Source: an uncultured Bacteroidales bacterium (GTDB lineage Bacteria > Bacteroidota > Bacteroidia > Bacteroidales > ML635J-15). From it: 64,000 nt of DNA. The position numbers and the translations under genes are program-made. Every line of letters starts with the position of its first letter. The stretch's first letter is position 1. This document shows positions 15,626-23,719 of the stretch, in pieces. Location of the stretch: contig CALDKB010000006.1 of assembly GCA_937899245.1 (NCBI GenBank), positions 71,909 through 135,908 of the forward strand, written 5' to 3'. The notes beneath the pieces are model-generated. The model was given only the letters and a program-made list of their open reading frames with translations, made no database searches and was not told the origin of the DNA.

Positions 15626-15745
15626 AAACTCGTGCAGAAAAGTGTCAGTATTCGGCAAAAACTCGTGCAGAAAAATGTATGATTTTGTTTAAAAGTCGTG
15701 CAGAAAAGTGTATCTTTGCGGCGAAAAGTCGTGCAGAAAAATGTC
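15626..15745. repeat. Four 33-bp-phased repeats over the promoter of the plus-strand DUF4143 gene
   Basis: The word tcgtgcagaaaa begins at 15630, 15663, 15696 and 15729, exactly 33 bp apart, followed by (a/g)tgt. The unit is about 20 bases with 13-base gaps. The -7 box lies in the gap after the third copy, and the fourth copy covers the expected transcript start, an arrangement suited to repression. Confidence 0.85.
15711..15718 (+). promoter_or_regulatory. -7 box TATCTTTG inside the phased repeat array
   Basis: TATCTTTG follows the third repeat unit directly and lies 33 bases before the ATG at 15752. A TTTG at 15684-15687 is a possible -33 element, with a slightly long spacing of 23. Confidence 0.6.
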
Positions 15746-15751
15746 AATACT

Positions 15752-17074
15752 ATGGAGAGAATAGGATATAACTTATTGATACAGTGGAAGAGTAGTAAGA
15801 ATAGGAAGCCTTTGGTTTTAAATGGTGCCAGACAGGTTGGAAAAACATGGCTACTAAATGAGTTCGCAAAGCGTGAATACAAGAAGAAGGTTATGTTTAG
15901 TCTCGACCGTCACGAAAAGGCTCGAGAGGTTTTCGTCAATGGCGGAAGCGTGGAACAATTGTTGCGAGCGTTGTCGGCGTTGTCGAATGTTGACATTACC
16001 CCAAACGATACATTGATAATTCTTGATGAGATTCAAGAATGTCCGCAGGCACTTACTGCCTTGAAATACTTTTGTGAGGATGCGCCCGACATACATATAG
16101 CGGTTGCAGGTTCGCTTCTTGGAATATCGTTGCATAAGCAAAGTTCTTTTCCTGTGGGCAAAGTGGACATTATCAGGTTGTATCCGATGAACTTTGAGGA
16201 ATTTCTTCGTGCAGTCGGTCGTGAGCAGATGGCCGATGAGCTTTTGCGTGGCGACTGGTCGGTTATTAATCTTCTGGAAAAGGAATACATCGACTTGTTG
16301 CGGCAATACTATTATGTGGGCGGAATGCCGGCTGCGGTATTGGCGTATTTGGAAAATGGAGGATTGAAAGATGTCCGCCAAGTTCAAAAAAAGATTCTCG
16401 CCGACTATGAACACGACTTTTCCAAGTATGCTCCACAGAACGAAGTGCCGCGTATCCGTATGGTATGGCAGAGCATTCCGTCGCAATTGGCTAAGGAAAA
16501 CAAGAAATTTATATATGGAGCCTTGAAGAAAGGAGCTAGGGCAGCGGCTTTCGAAGTAGCAATACAATGGCTGGTCGATGCTGGTCTTGTGTATAAGGTT
16601 TGCCGTACAACAGCGGTAAAAATGCCATTGAAGTTTTACGAGGATGCCAATGCTTTCAAGTTGTTTTTGCTGGATGTCGGTCTGATGGGTGCTATGGTTG
16701 ATGCACCCGCATCGGCTGTACTTGTTGGCAATGAAATTTTTAGCGAATACAAGGGCGCATTTACCCAATTGTTCGTAGCGGCACAATTGATGGGGACAGG
16801 ATTGCCCGTATTTTACCATAGCGCAGAAGATTCGAGGGTAGAACTTGATTTCGTTGTGCAAATAGGTTCTACGGTTTATCCAGTGGAGGCAAAGTCGGAA
16901 GAAAACCTGCAGTCAAAATCGATGAAGACATTTATACAGAACCATCCTGATTTGCGTGGCATACGCCTGTCGATGAAACCGCGTATAAGTCAAGATTGGT
17001 TGGAATGTATCCCATTGTATGCTTTCTGTGAGGAATTTAAGCGGATGCAAGGCGTTGAAACATTTTGTTCGTAG
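15752..17074 (+). CDS. AAA (AAA_14) ATPase with DUF4143 domain
   Basis: About 440 residues from the ATG at 15752 (MERIGYNLL). An upstream in-frame start at 15698 would translate the promoter repeats and is rejected because the -7 box at 15711 lies inside that extension. Walker A is GARQVGKT (residues 25-32), Walker B TLIILDEIQECPQ, sensor VAGSLLG, and the DUF4143 domain ends with SRVELDFVVQ and VEAKS. A D...ExK-like triad (LDF, EAK) is visible, as in many DUF4143 proteins. It is divergent from, and only distantly similar to, the other DUF4143 gene. Function unknown. Confidence 0.85.
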   Translation: MERIGYNLLIQWKSSKNRKPLVLNGARQVGKTWLLNEFAKREYKKKVMFSLDRHEKAREVFVNGGSVEQLLRALSALSNVDITPNDTLIILDEIQECPQALTALKYFCEDAPDIHIAVAGSLLGISLHKQSSFPVGKVDIIRLYPMNFEEFLRAVGREQMADELLRGDWSVINLLEKEYIDLLRQYYYVGGMPAAVLAYLENGGLKDVRQVQKKILADYEHDFSKYAPQNEVPRIRMVWQSIPSQLAKENKKFIYGALKKGARAAAFEVAIQWLVDAGLVYKVCRTTAVKMPLKFYEDANAFKLFLLDVGLMGAMVDAPASAVLVGNEIFSEYKGAFTQLFVAAQLMGTGLPVFYHSAEDSRVELDFVVQIGSTVYPVEAKSEENLQSKSMKTFIQNHPDLRGIRLSMKPRISQDWLECIPLYAFCEEFKRMQGVETFCS

Positions 17075-17094
17075 TGGAAAATAAGTTACCTTTG
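17064..17094 (+). promoter_or_regulatory. Promoter for the 17113 lipoprotein gene
   Basis: TTTG (17064-17067) is followed after 19 bases by TACCTTTG (17087-17094), a full consensus match. It overlaps the stop of the DUF4143 gene and ends 18 bases before the ATG at 17113. Confidence 0.7.
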
Positions 17095-17112
17095 TGCAAA
17101 AATAGAAAGTAT

Positions 17113-17796
17113 ATGAGAAGTTGTGTTTCATATTGTTGTGTCGTTATTCTATCTGCATCGCTGTTTTTCGGCTGCGGAGAATCAAAACAAACGAAAGTTG
17201 AGGGGGAGGTTCCTGTTGTTGATTCTACGGAAGTTACACAGCAAGATACTGCAGCATCTATTTCGGAAACGGAGAATGTTATAATGGAAATCTGGGACTC
17301 ATATATTAAGTCGGATTATTGTGATATTACAGGCGATATCAAAAAGGCACGTACACAGATTAAGAGGGAGGGAGCTAATGTTGCATCTCTTACATTGGAT
17401 GAAGCAAATGCACCTTTGGATATTCCTGATGATGAAGAGTTTTTGCCCCCGACTGTGACAGAAACTTTTGCCTGCTATCCGCTCAAGGATGGCGGTTGCC
17501 TTGTGCTTTGGTACTACGATGCTTCCGAGTGGGGACGCAAGATCTTCGCCGTTTTCAGCTACAAGGACAAGCAGTTGACGAGACTGAAAAATAGTTTCCC
17601 GTCGTTTTCTGAATATGTTGACAACAATCCTTCTTTTGATTGGGATGAACTTGCAAAGCTTAGCGGAACAGAGGTCGTATATTTCAAGCAGGATTGCTGG
17701 CCAACAAAGTTCGATTCCGAAGGCTTTGGAATGTCGGAAGGTGGAATGGAAGAAACCTGGTATATGTTTGATGGTAAAGGTTTTGTGAAGAAATAA
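17113..17796 (+). CDS. Hypothetical lipoprotein
   Basis: A 227-residue protein with a lipoprotein signal (VVILSASLFFGC, lipobox LFFGC), so a predicted outer- or inner-membrane-anchored lipoprotein. The mature part is acidic and contains CYPLKDGGCLVLWYYDA and ends in WYMFDGKGFVKK. I do not recognise the family. The ATG at 17113 is chosen because the consensus promoter at 17064-17094 lies within the longer open frame starting at 17065. The TAA stop is followed, in the same frame and without any start codon, by BspA-like repeat sequence. Confidence 0.7.
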   Translation: MRSCVSYCCVVILSASLFFGCGESKQTKVEGEVPVVDSTEVTQQDTAASISETENVIMEIWDSYIKSDYCDITGDIKKARTQIKREGANVASLTLDEANAPLDIPDDEEFLPPTVTETFACYPLKDGGCLVLWYYDASEWGRKIFAVFSYKDKQLTRLKNSFPSFSEYVDNNPSFDWDELAKLSGTEVVYFKQDCWPTKFDSEGFGMSEGGMEETWYMFDGKGFVKK

Positions 17797-18549
17797 AATA
17801 GTGGATATGAGGGAAAAAATGAAAATGTAGCAAATGTTATCCGCTATAAGGCTCATTATGTTGTAGAATCGGAATGGATTGACGAAAATTCTGTCAGCAA
17901 CGACTTTGACTACGAAAGCAATGAGGGTGTTATTGTCCTGAAAGATGGCGTTACGGAGATTGGCAATGGCGCTTTTACAGATAGTTTTGACATTGTTTCC
18001 GTTGAAATTCCCAGTACGATTACAACAATCGGAATAGGTGCTTTTGCTTATTCGGCGCTCTCGTCCGTAGTTATTCCCGACTCGGTGACGGAAATCTGCG
18101 AAGGGGCGTTTAATAGTTGCGATGAATTGAAGTCGATATATATTCCCGATTCCGTTACAAAAATCGGCGAAATGGCATTCTATTGCTGCGAAGGGCTCAC
18201 ATCGCTTGTAATCCCAGATTCTGTAACCGAAATCGGACAGGATGCCTTTAACGATTGCTTTGGGCTAACATCTGTATCAATTCCCCATTCGTTGACCGAA
18301 ATCAGCGATAATTTGTTCTGGCAGTGCAAGTCACTTAAAACTGTGGTTATTCCTGATTCTGTGAAGAGGATAGGCAAGACGGCGTTCTGGGGATGTTCTG
18401 TACTTGAAACTGTGATTATTCCATATTCTGTAACCGAAATTGGTGAAGATGTCTTTGCTGAATGTGATTCTCTTCGCTCAATAGTAATCCCAAGAGATTT
18501 CAAGGATTTGCTGGACGAAAATTTGCGGAATAAACTGGTGGAGAAGTAG
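17797..18549 (+). pseudogene. 5'-truncated BspA-type LRR gene
   Basis: The frame immediately after the TAA at 17794-17796 stays open to 18549 and encodes ESEWIDENSVSNDFD, then LKDGVTEIGNGAF, then about nine LRR_5 repeats. The WIDENS...F...LKDGV block matches the region just after the zinc ribbons in the 6367 gene, so the homology begins well before any usable start. No in-frame ATG, GTG or TTG exists before a GTG at 18085, which lies inside a repeat. The most likely explanation is loss of the 5' end. Read-through of the TAA would instead give a lipoprotein-LRR fusion. Translation from 18085 (154 residues) is possible but unconvincing. Confidence 0.65.
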
Positions 18550-18600
18550 CACGGTTAACAAATATTTTTCGCCCCAATTTCCGAATTCCGAAAATTGTCT

Positions 18601-18696
18601 TATCTTTGCAACCGAGTAGAATTGTCGTCTAAAAACGATGCTTCTGCTTGACGGACAACATCTTGGTTATGTTTTCCGTGGTCTAAAAAATAATTT
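18601..18696 (+). promoter_or_regulatory. Promoter and leader of arcA
   Basis: A TATCTTTG -7 box (18601-18608) precedes an 88-base leader with a possible TTGTC.../GACGGACAA pairing. The leader word TTCTGCTTGACGGAC (18642-18656) resembles TTCTGTTTTACGGAC in the leaders at 20308 and 22481. Confidence 0.5.
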
Positions 18697-19941
18697 ATGG
18701 ATAACAAGGTTAGACTTTATTCTGAAATAGGAAAACTCAATGCGGTTCTACTTCATCGTCCGGGAATCGAGATTGAGCGTATGACTCCCGAAAATGCACA
18801 CGAGGCATTGTACAGCGATATTTTGAACAAAAAGTTGGTCGATGGCGAATATGCCAATTTCGAGGGCGTGCTTTCGCGTTGGACAAAGACTTATCAGGTC
18901 GTCGATTTACTTGCCGAAGTGCTTAAGAATGAGAATGTAAAGAAAAATCTCGTGGAAACTTCCTGCCGTCTTGACGACTGCGGTTTCCTTTGCGACGAAC
19001 TCCTGTCGCACGACGAAAAGACTTTGGCTCGCGAACTCGTTGAGGGCTTTGAATATAGGAGCGGAGTTGACCCCAAGAAGTACGAAAGTGAACGCTACAT
19101 CCTCAAGCCGTTGTACAACCTCTTCTTTACACGCGATGCAGCATCATCTATGTACGATATGCTTCTGATGAACACAATGTCGTTCAAGGTGCGTATGCGC
19201 GAAAACATTATCTACCGTTCTATATTCGAGAACTATTTCGGTTGCGAGTCGATAAATGCTGGCGAGTGGGAACCTACCGCACGCACCGAAGGCGGTGATG
19301 TGCTGATTGCCCGCGATGACACCTTATTCATCGGTAATGGCGTCCGAACCAACAAGAAAGGTATTGAGTTTCTTGCCGAATATTTCAAGGCCCGCAAGCC
19401 AAAATTCAATATTCTTGTTCAGGAATTGCCCGAAACGCCCGAGTCGTTTATTCATCTCGACATGGTGTTCACCTTCCTCGACAAGGACCGTTGCATGATG
19501 TTTGAACCAATCATCCGCAAGAATGCCAAGTATTCGCATTTGCAGACCACACATATAGAGATTGACAATGGCAAGGTAACATATCACCAGAAGCCTAATT
19601 TCCTGCAGGGAGCAAGGGATTTGGGCTTCGACCTAAATCCTGTCGTCTGCGGTGGCGACGATCCTTGGATACAGCAGCGTGAGCAGTGGCATAGCGGTGC
19701 CAATTTCTTCGCTTTGGGCGAGGGAAAGATTCTTGGCTATGAACGCAACTGGAAGACAATAGAGGCGCTGGATAAGGCCGGTTTTGCCGTTTTAAAGGCA
19801 GCAGACGTTTGCAAGGGTGCTGTCAATATGCACGACTACGAGAAGTTCGTTGTTACATTTGCCGGCAGCGAATTGCCTCGAGGTGGCGGTGGTGCAAGGT
19901 GCATGACGATGCCGATAAATAGAGAAGAAGTGAAGTGGTAA
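18697..19941 (+). CDS. arcA: Arginine deiminase
   Basis: Hydrolyses arginine to citrulline and ammonia. The 414-residue protein shows the guanidino-modifying enzyme landmarks in order: LLHRPGIEIERMTPEN at the N-terminus, the FTRDA substrate motif, TEGGDVLI, the HLDMVFTFLD motif with the catalytic His, and GGGGARCMTMP with the nucleophile Cys402 close to the C-terminus. Length fits the family. No ornithine carbamoyltransferase, carbamate kinase or arginine/ornithine antiporter gene is adjacent, so any energy-yielding ADI pathway would need partners elsewhere. It lies between the two accessory regions. Confidence 0.93.
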   Translation: MDNKVRLYSEIGKLNAVLLHRPGIEIERMTPENAHEALYSDILNKKLVDGEYANFEGVLSRWTKTYQVVDLLAEVLKNENVKKNLVETSCRLDDCGFLCDELLSHDEKTLARELVEGFEYRSGVDPKKYESERYILKPLYNLFFTRDAASSMYDMLLMNTMSFKVRMRENIIYRSIFENYFGCESINAGEWEPTARTEGGDVLIARDDTLFIGNGVRTNKKGIEFLAEYFKARKPKFNILVQELPETPESFIHLDMVFTFLDKDRCMMFEPIIRKNAKYSHLQTTHIEIDNGKVTYHQKPNFLQGARDLGFDLNPVVCGGDDPWIQQREQWHSGANFFALGEGKILGYERNWKTIEALDKAGFAVLKAADVCKGAVNMHDYEKFVVTFAGSELPRGGGGARCMTMPINREEVKW

Positions 19942-20275
19942 AGGGATTTACTATTTTCGAATTACGATTTACGATTTTGCTGACAAGATGCAAAAGGATT
20001 TACGATTGACGATTGCCTGGTACTGTCATCTCGGAAGCCTGAGCGCACATGCGATACGGAACGGGGAGCGTTGTAGCGGTCGGCTATCCGTGATCTCCTA
20101 AAGGGATTTACGAATTAGAGGAATGTCCGATTTGCATTCCTTTTTTTGCATAAATTTTTCTCAATATACATTTACATATCTCCAAATTTTGTAAATTAGC
20201 ACCGAAAAAATGTAATCTTGTAGAACGATGTAAATTATGCGAATGGTTTAAATATATTATTGAAATCAGAGCAAT
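19942..20275. other. Gene-free stretch between arcA and the GmrSD cassette
   Basis: Contains short 'atttacgatt' repeats just after arcA and, at 20051-20075, a word nearly identical to 28384-28408 (gcgatacgga...ggggagcgttgta). This looks like a fragment of the inverted-repeat element seen intact at 28358-28513. No gene is supported. Confidence 0.5.
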
Positions 20276-20332
20276 AATTATAAATTTGCAAGGTCATTAT
20301 CTTCCGATTCTGTTTTACGGACTTCGGCAGAG
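20276..20332 (+). repeat. 57-bp promoter/leader repeat, copy A
   Basis: Identical at all 57 positions to 22449-22505. It includes the -7 box TAAATTTG (20281-20288) and a leader with TCCG...CGGA inverted arms. It lies 48 bases before the GmrSD start, and both copies are followed by a 'ttagaagtc' word. Confidence 0.9.
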
Positions 20333-20380
20333 TTTGGAAAAAGTTAAAAATTAGAAGTCAATTTTAGAAAAAAACATACT

Positions 20381-22351
20381 ATGGCAAATTCAAAAGAAAA
20401 CTTAAAATCATTGTCTGAAATTTTTTCAGATACGGTAAATTTTGTAGTCCCTGATTATCAGAGAGGTTATTCTTGGGGTCCAGAACAGTTAGATGATTTG
20501 TGGGAGGATTTGGAAAATCTTACAGAATCGAGAGTTCATTATACGGGGATGTTTACTTTCTGTAAAAGTGAAAAAGGGAAAAATACCTATGAAATTGTGG
20601 ATGGACAACAGCGAATGACAACTCTAATTATTCTTATAAATGAGCTTCTTTCTCGAATTAACGGTGGAATTTCGGGGGGCAAAAAAGTGGAGTATTATAA
20701 GGAAAAATATCTTTATAGTAATCTATATGGTACACTGGAGTTAGAATATAAATTCCAGTATAGCGTTGATAATCCTAGCGATATGTATTTTAAGACTGTT
20801 ATTCTTGGTCAAAAAGATACGGGGGCATTTTCCCAGCCTGAAAATACTCTATATACGAGAAATCTTTCTTTCGCTAAAAAGTATTTCAAGGAGAAAATAG
20901 AAAAATATGATCAGAATAAATTGTCCGAATTATTCTTGAAGGTAACTGAACGCTTGAAATTTAATGAATATATAATAGATGATATAAATGATGTCTATGT
21001 TACCTTTGAAACGATGAATAACCGAGGTAAAGGGCTTTCTACATTAGAACTTCTGAAGAATCGTCTTATTTATCTTTCAACATTATACTGGGATTTAGAC
21101 CCTGTATGCGAAAATGGCGAAGATACTCAACATTTAGAACATCAACGTCAGATACGTCACCGCAATGTAGTTGCGTTAAGGACTCATATCAATAATACAT
21201 GGAAAACGATTTATGAGTATTTAGGTAAAAGTTCCGAAAAACTCCTTAACGACGATACGTTCTTAAAAGATCATTGGATTATGTATTTTAGATACGACAG
21301 AAGTGCATCAAAGGTCTTTCGAAAAGATTTACTTTCTAATTATTTTACCGCGAAAAGAGTTCTTTCTGGGCAATTAAGCATTGGCGAAGTTGATGAATAT
21401 GTATGTAATTTGCAAGCCAGTGTTGTTGTATGGTATAATATAAATTGCCCCAGTGAATCAACTATAGATGATGAACAGAAAAAGAAATTGATTAGATTGA
21501 ATAGGGTTGGGTTAGGGTACTTTAAACCGCTTTTGATGGCTGCATATTTGAAATCGTACAATGATATGACGGGACTAATAGATGCGTGTGAGAGGTATCG
21601 CTTTTTAGTAATGGTTGTTACTGAACGAAGGTCTAATACTAGAGATTCTCATTTTTATAAAATGGCAAATGATTATTTTAAATCATCTGATAATAAATCC
21701 ATAAATCTAACAGATGATGTTGTTAGACAAACAAATGATTGGACAGATATATCCAATTTTGTAAAAAATTCTGTAGATCGTTATAAGCGCGATATGGGAT
21801 TTTATAAATGGAAAGGAATTAGGTATTTCTTGTATGAATATGAAAAATATTTGCAGTCGGATAACGAAGAGAAAGTCGATTGGAAAATGGTAGAAAAGAA
21901 TCAGAACGATAAAATTACTATAGAACATGTATTTCCTCAGACTGCCGATGATCCATATTGGACAGAGAGATTTGGCGATAGCGTTTTATTGCATTCATTA
22001 GGAAATCTATTGTTGTTAAGTAGAAGTAAAAATTCAGAACTACAGAATCATCCTTTTAATAAAAAGAAAAAGACAAGTCGTGATGAGAATGGCAATATTG
22101 TGTACAATGGTTATGATACAGGATCTCATAGTGAGATATATGTAGCGAATGAGTACGAAGAATGGACTCCGTCGGCTATACAAGACCGAGGAAAAAAGAT
22201 GTTAGAATTTTTGAAAGTTCATTGGAACATTAATCATGATTTTACAGATGATGAAGTAAAAAAACTGCTAAATTTGTCAGGAGAGAAGCCTATTGTATAT
22301 GAAGGTCAGGATAATGAGCCTGGGTTGATTTCTGAAGATGACGATGATTAA
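20381..22351 (+). CDS. GmrSD-type (DUF262/DUF1524) restriction-like protein
   Basis: A 656-residue single-chain protein with an N-terminal DUF262 domain (VPDYQRGYSWG near residue 23, DGQQR 74-78 followed by MTTL), the ParB-like nucleotidase part. The C-terminal DUF1524 domain contains IEHVFPQ with His516 and LGNLLLLSRSKNSEL, the HNH-like part. Fused proteins of this layout include type IV enzymes GmrSD, which cut glucosylated hydroxymethylcytosine phage DNA, and related anti-phage proteins; substrate here is unknown. It has its own promoter in a 57-bp repeat whose perfect copy precedes the next gene, and a strong hairpin follows the stop. Confidence 0.88.
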   Translation: MANSKENLKSLSEIFSDTVNFVVPDYQRGYSWGPEQLDDLWEDLENLTESRVHYTGMFTFCKSEKGKNTYEIVDGQQRMTTLIILINELLSRINGGISGGKKVEYYKEKYLYSNLYGTLELEYKFQYSVDNPSDMYFKTVILGQKDTGAFSQPENTLYTRNLSFAKKYFKEKIEKYDQNKLSELFLKVTERLKFNEYIIDDINDVYVTFETMNNRGKGLSTLELLKNRLIYLSTLYWDLDPVCENGEDTQHLEHQRQIRHRNVVALRTHINNTWKTIYEYLGKSSEKLLNDDTFLKDHWIMYFRYDRSASKVFRKDLLSNYFTAKRVLSGQLSIGEVDEYVCNLQASVVVWYNINCPSESTIDDEQKKKLIRLNRVGLGYFKPLLMAAYLKSYNDMTGLIDACERYRFLVMVVTERRSNTRDSHFYKMANDYFKSSDNKSINLTDDVVRQTNDWTDISNFVKNSVDRYKRDMGFYKWKGIRYFLYEYEKYLQSDNEEKVDWKMVEKNQNDKITIEHVFPQTADDPYWTERFGDSVLLHSLGNLLLLSRSKNSELQNHPFNKKKKTSRDENGNIVYNGYDTGSHSEIYVANEYEEWTPSAIQDRGKKMLEFLKVHWNINHDFTDDEVKKLLNLSGEKPIVYEGQDNEPGLISEDDDD

Positions 22352-22379
22352 TTTGTATATTAGACGAACATTAATCTTT

Positions 22380-22418
22380 GGTTTTCCCCGGAATACGCAA
22401 GTTTTTTCGGGGAAAACC
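22380..22418 (+). terminator. Hairpin after the GmrSD gene
   Basis: GGTTTTCCCCG pairs with CGGGGAAAACC over 11 bp with a 17-base loop, 29 bases after the stop. There is no T-run immediately downstream, so it may be a weak terminator or a 3'-end stabiliser. Confidence 0.5.
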
Positions 22419-22448
22419 TTTGTGCCTATAAATTGCGGTATTCGGAAA

Positions 22449-22505
22449 AATTATAAATTTGCAAGGTCATTATCTTCCGATTCTGTTTTACGGACTTCGG
22501 CAGAG
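22449..22505 (+). repeat. 57-bp promoter/leader repeat, copy B
   Basis: Perfect copy of 20276-20332, including TAAATTTG. It is followed by a run of nine G residues (22508-22516) and a six-codon upstream frame (ATGATG...TAA, 22517-22534) before the gene at 22557. Copy A lacks both the run and the small frame. Confidence 0.9.
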
Positions 22506-22556
22506 GAGGGGGGGGGATGATGGAAGAATGTTAAATTAGAAGTCGCTTAAAATCTT

Positions 22557-23669
22557 ATGACACAAACAATATTCAGATGTTACGATACTTCAACTAGAAA
22601 AAATGGTATTCCTATTTCTACAATAGTAGGAAATGGCATTTTTGATTTGATAGGCACGAACGAACCTTGCCAGACTAAAAGTCTCGGATATGTACTTGCA
22701 AGGTCTGAAAATGCAATGAAGAGTTTTCTTAAATGCATATATGGGAAGAAGAATAGGAAAGTTGCGAAATTGATGGATGATAAATATTCAATTGACTGTG
22801 AATTAATGCTTCCTAAGGCTGATGGTAATAGTAGGCTAAGAGCAGACATCGTTATTAACTTTCCACAAAACAAGACCGTGATAATTGTGGAAGCCAAAAC
22901 TGTGAAAAATAAATGCAATGTGAACGATGCAATATCACAAGGAATTAATTACGCAACACTGATGCGTGATAATAATCTTATTGATAAAGAAACTTTTGAT
23001 AACAAGATAGTTGTCGGGTTGACAAATGATGACGAATGTTGTCCGTCAGGCAAAGTAATAAAATGGAGCGATATTATAAATTCGTTTGACAATATAGATG
23101 ATTATTTGGTAACCGATTATAAAAATTATTTGTTGAAAAATTCTAGATTTATGAATTATTATGATGTAGAAGTGTTGTCGATATCAGCACAGTATACGAT
23201 AAAAGGTGTGGAGCAAGTGGGAGTTTATGAGTGTCCTGCAAGTTATAGCAGAGGTAAACGCAGACCTTTATATATGGCTTTTCGTGGAGAAGGAGGTCGT
23301 GTTGATACTTTATATAAGGTGTCAGAATTGAAGAAGATGCCAATTGAAGGAGAAGAGTATAAAAAGATAAAGTTGAATATTGCTCACGAAATATCAGACA
23401 AAATCGATAAATATAAGGAAATTGTTGCCCATGATATTAATGACGAGGAAGAAAAGTGGGTTTTTATACTGGACATTGAGAAATCTATAAAACTTCCAAA
23501 TCCAGTCGTTTGCGAAAGGAATAACTCGAATGAAGATAAAAGTCATGGGTTGTCTGATTATTTCAGTTCTCCAGAAGAAAATGACAAGTATAAAGATGTC
23601 GTTGAGAGTGATAAAGTAGTTGTTTTTAAGACTAAAAAATCTCAAAAAGATAATGATACAGAAAAATGA
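22557..23669 (+). CDS. PD-(D/E)XK nuclease-like protein of unknown family
   Basis: A 370-residue protein I cannot assign to a named family. Residues 90-115 give a PD-(D/E)XK-type core: Asp97 in RLRADIVI and Glu112-Ala-Lys114 in VIIVEAK, with hydrophobic strands before each. Other landmarks are NGIFDLIGTNEP, similar to N-terminal parts of defence-associated nucleases, and a long Lys/Asp-rich C-terminus. It is preceded by an exact copy of the GmrSD promoter/leader, so both genes should respond to the same signals. Nuclease activity and a role with the GmrSD protein are inferences. Confidence 0.6.
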   Translation: MTQTIFRCYDTSTRKNGIPISTIVGNGIFDLIGTNEPCQTKSLGYVLARSENAMKSFLKCIYGKKNRKVAKLMDDKYSIDCELMLPKADGNSRLRADIVINFPQNKTVIIVEAKTVKNKCNVNDAISQGINYATLMRDNNLIDKETFDNKIVVGLTNDDECCPSGKVIKWSDIINSFDNIDDYLVTDYKNYLLKNSRFMNYYDVEVLSISAQYTIKGVEQVGVYECPASYSRGKRRPLYMAFRGEGGRVDTLYKVSELKKMPIEGEEYKKIKLNIAHEISDKIDKYKEIVAHDINDEEEKWVFILDIEKSIKLPNPVVCERNNSNEDKSHGLSDYFSSPEENDKYKDVVESDKVVVFKTKKSQKDNDTEK

Positions 23670-23719
23670 ATTAACTCATAAAGTGTTGCTAAACAGATAA
23701 TAAACAAAACAATTTCATT

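Noticed and set aside
15630..15745. Possible CRISPR array (four regularly spaced repeats)
   Set aside because: Units of about 20 bases with 13-base gaps are too short for CRISPR, the gaps include a -7 box, and there are no cas genes nearby.
15532..15771. 79-codon frame with an 11-residue repeat (TRAEKC)
   Set aside because: It is explained by the 33-bp DNA repeat, contains the promoter of the next gene and overlaps its start codon; unlikely to be a protein.
18085..18549. Separate 154-residue LRR gene starting with GTG
   Set aside because: Homology to the neighbouring LRR family continues upstream of 18085 in the same frame; the GTG lies inside a repeat unit, so a truncated gene is the better reading.
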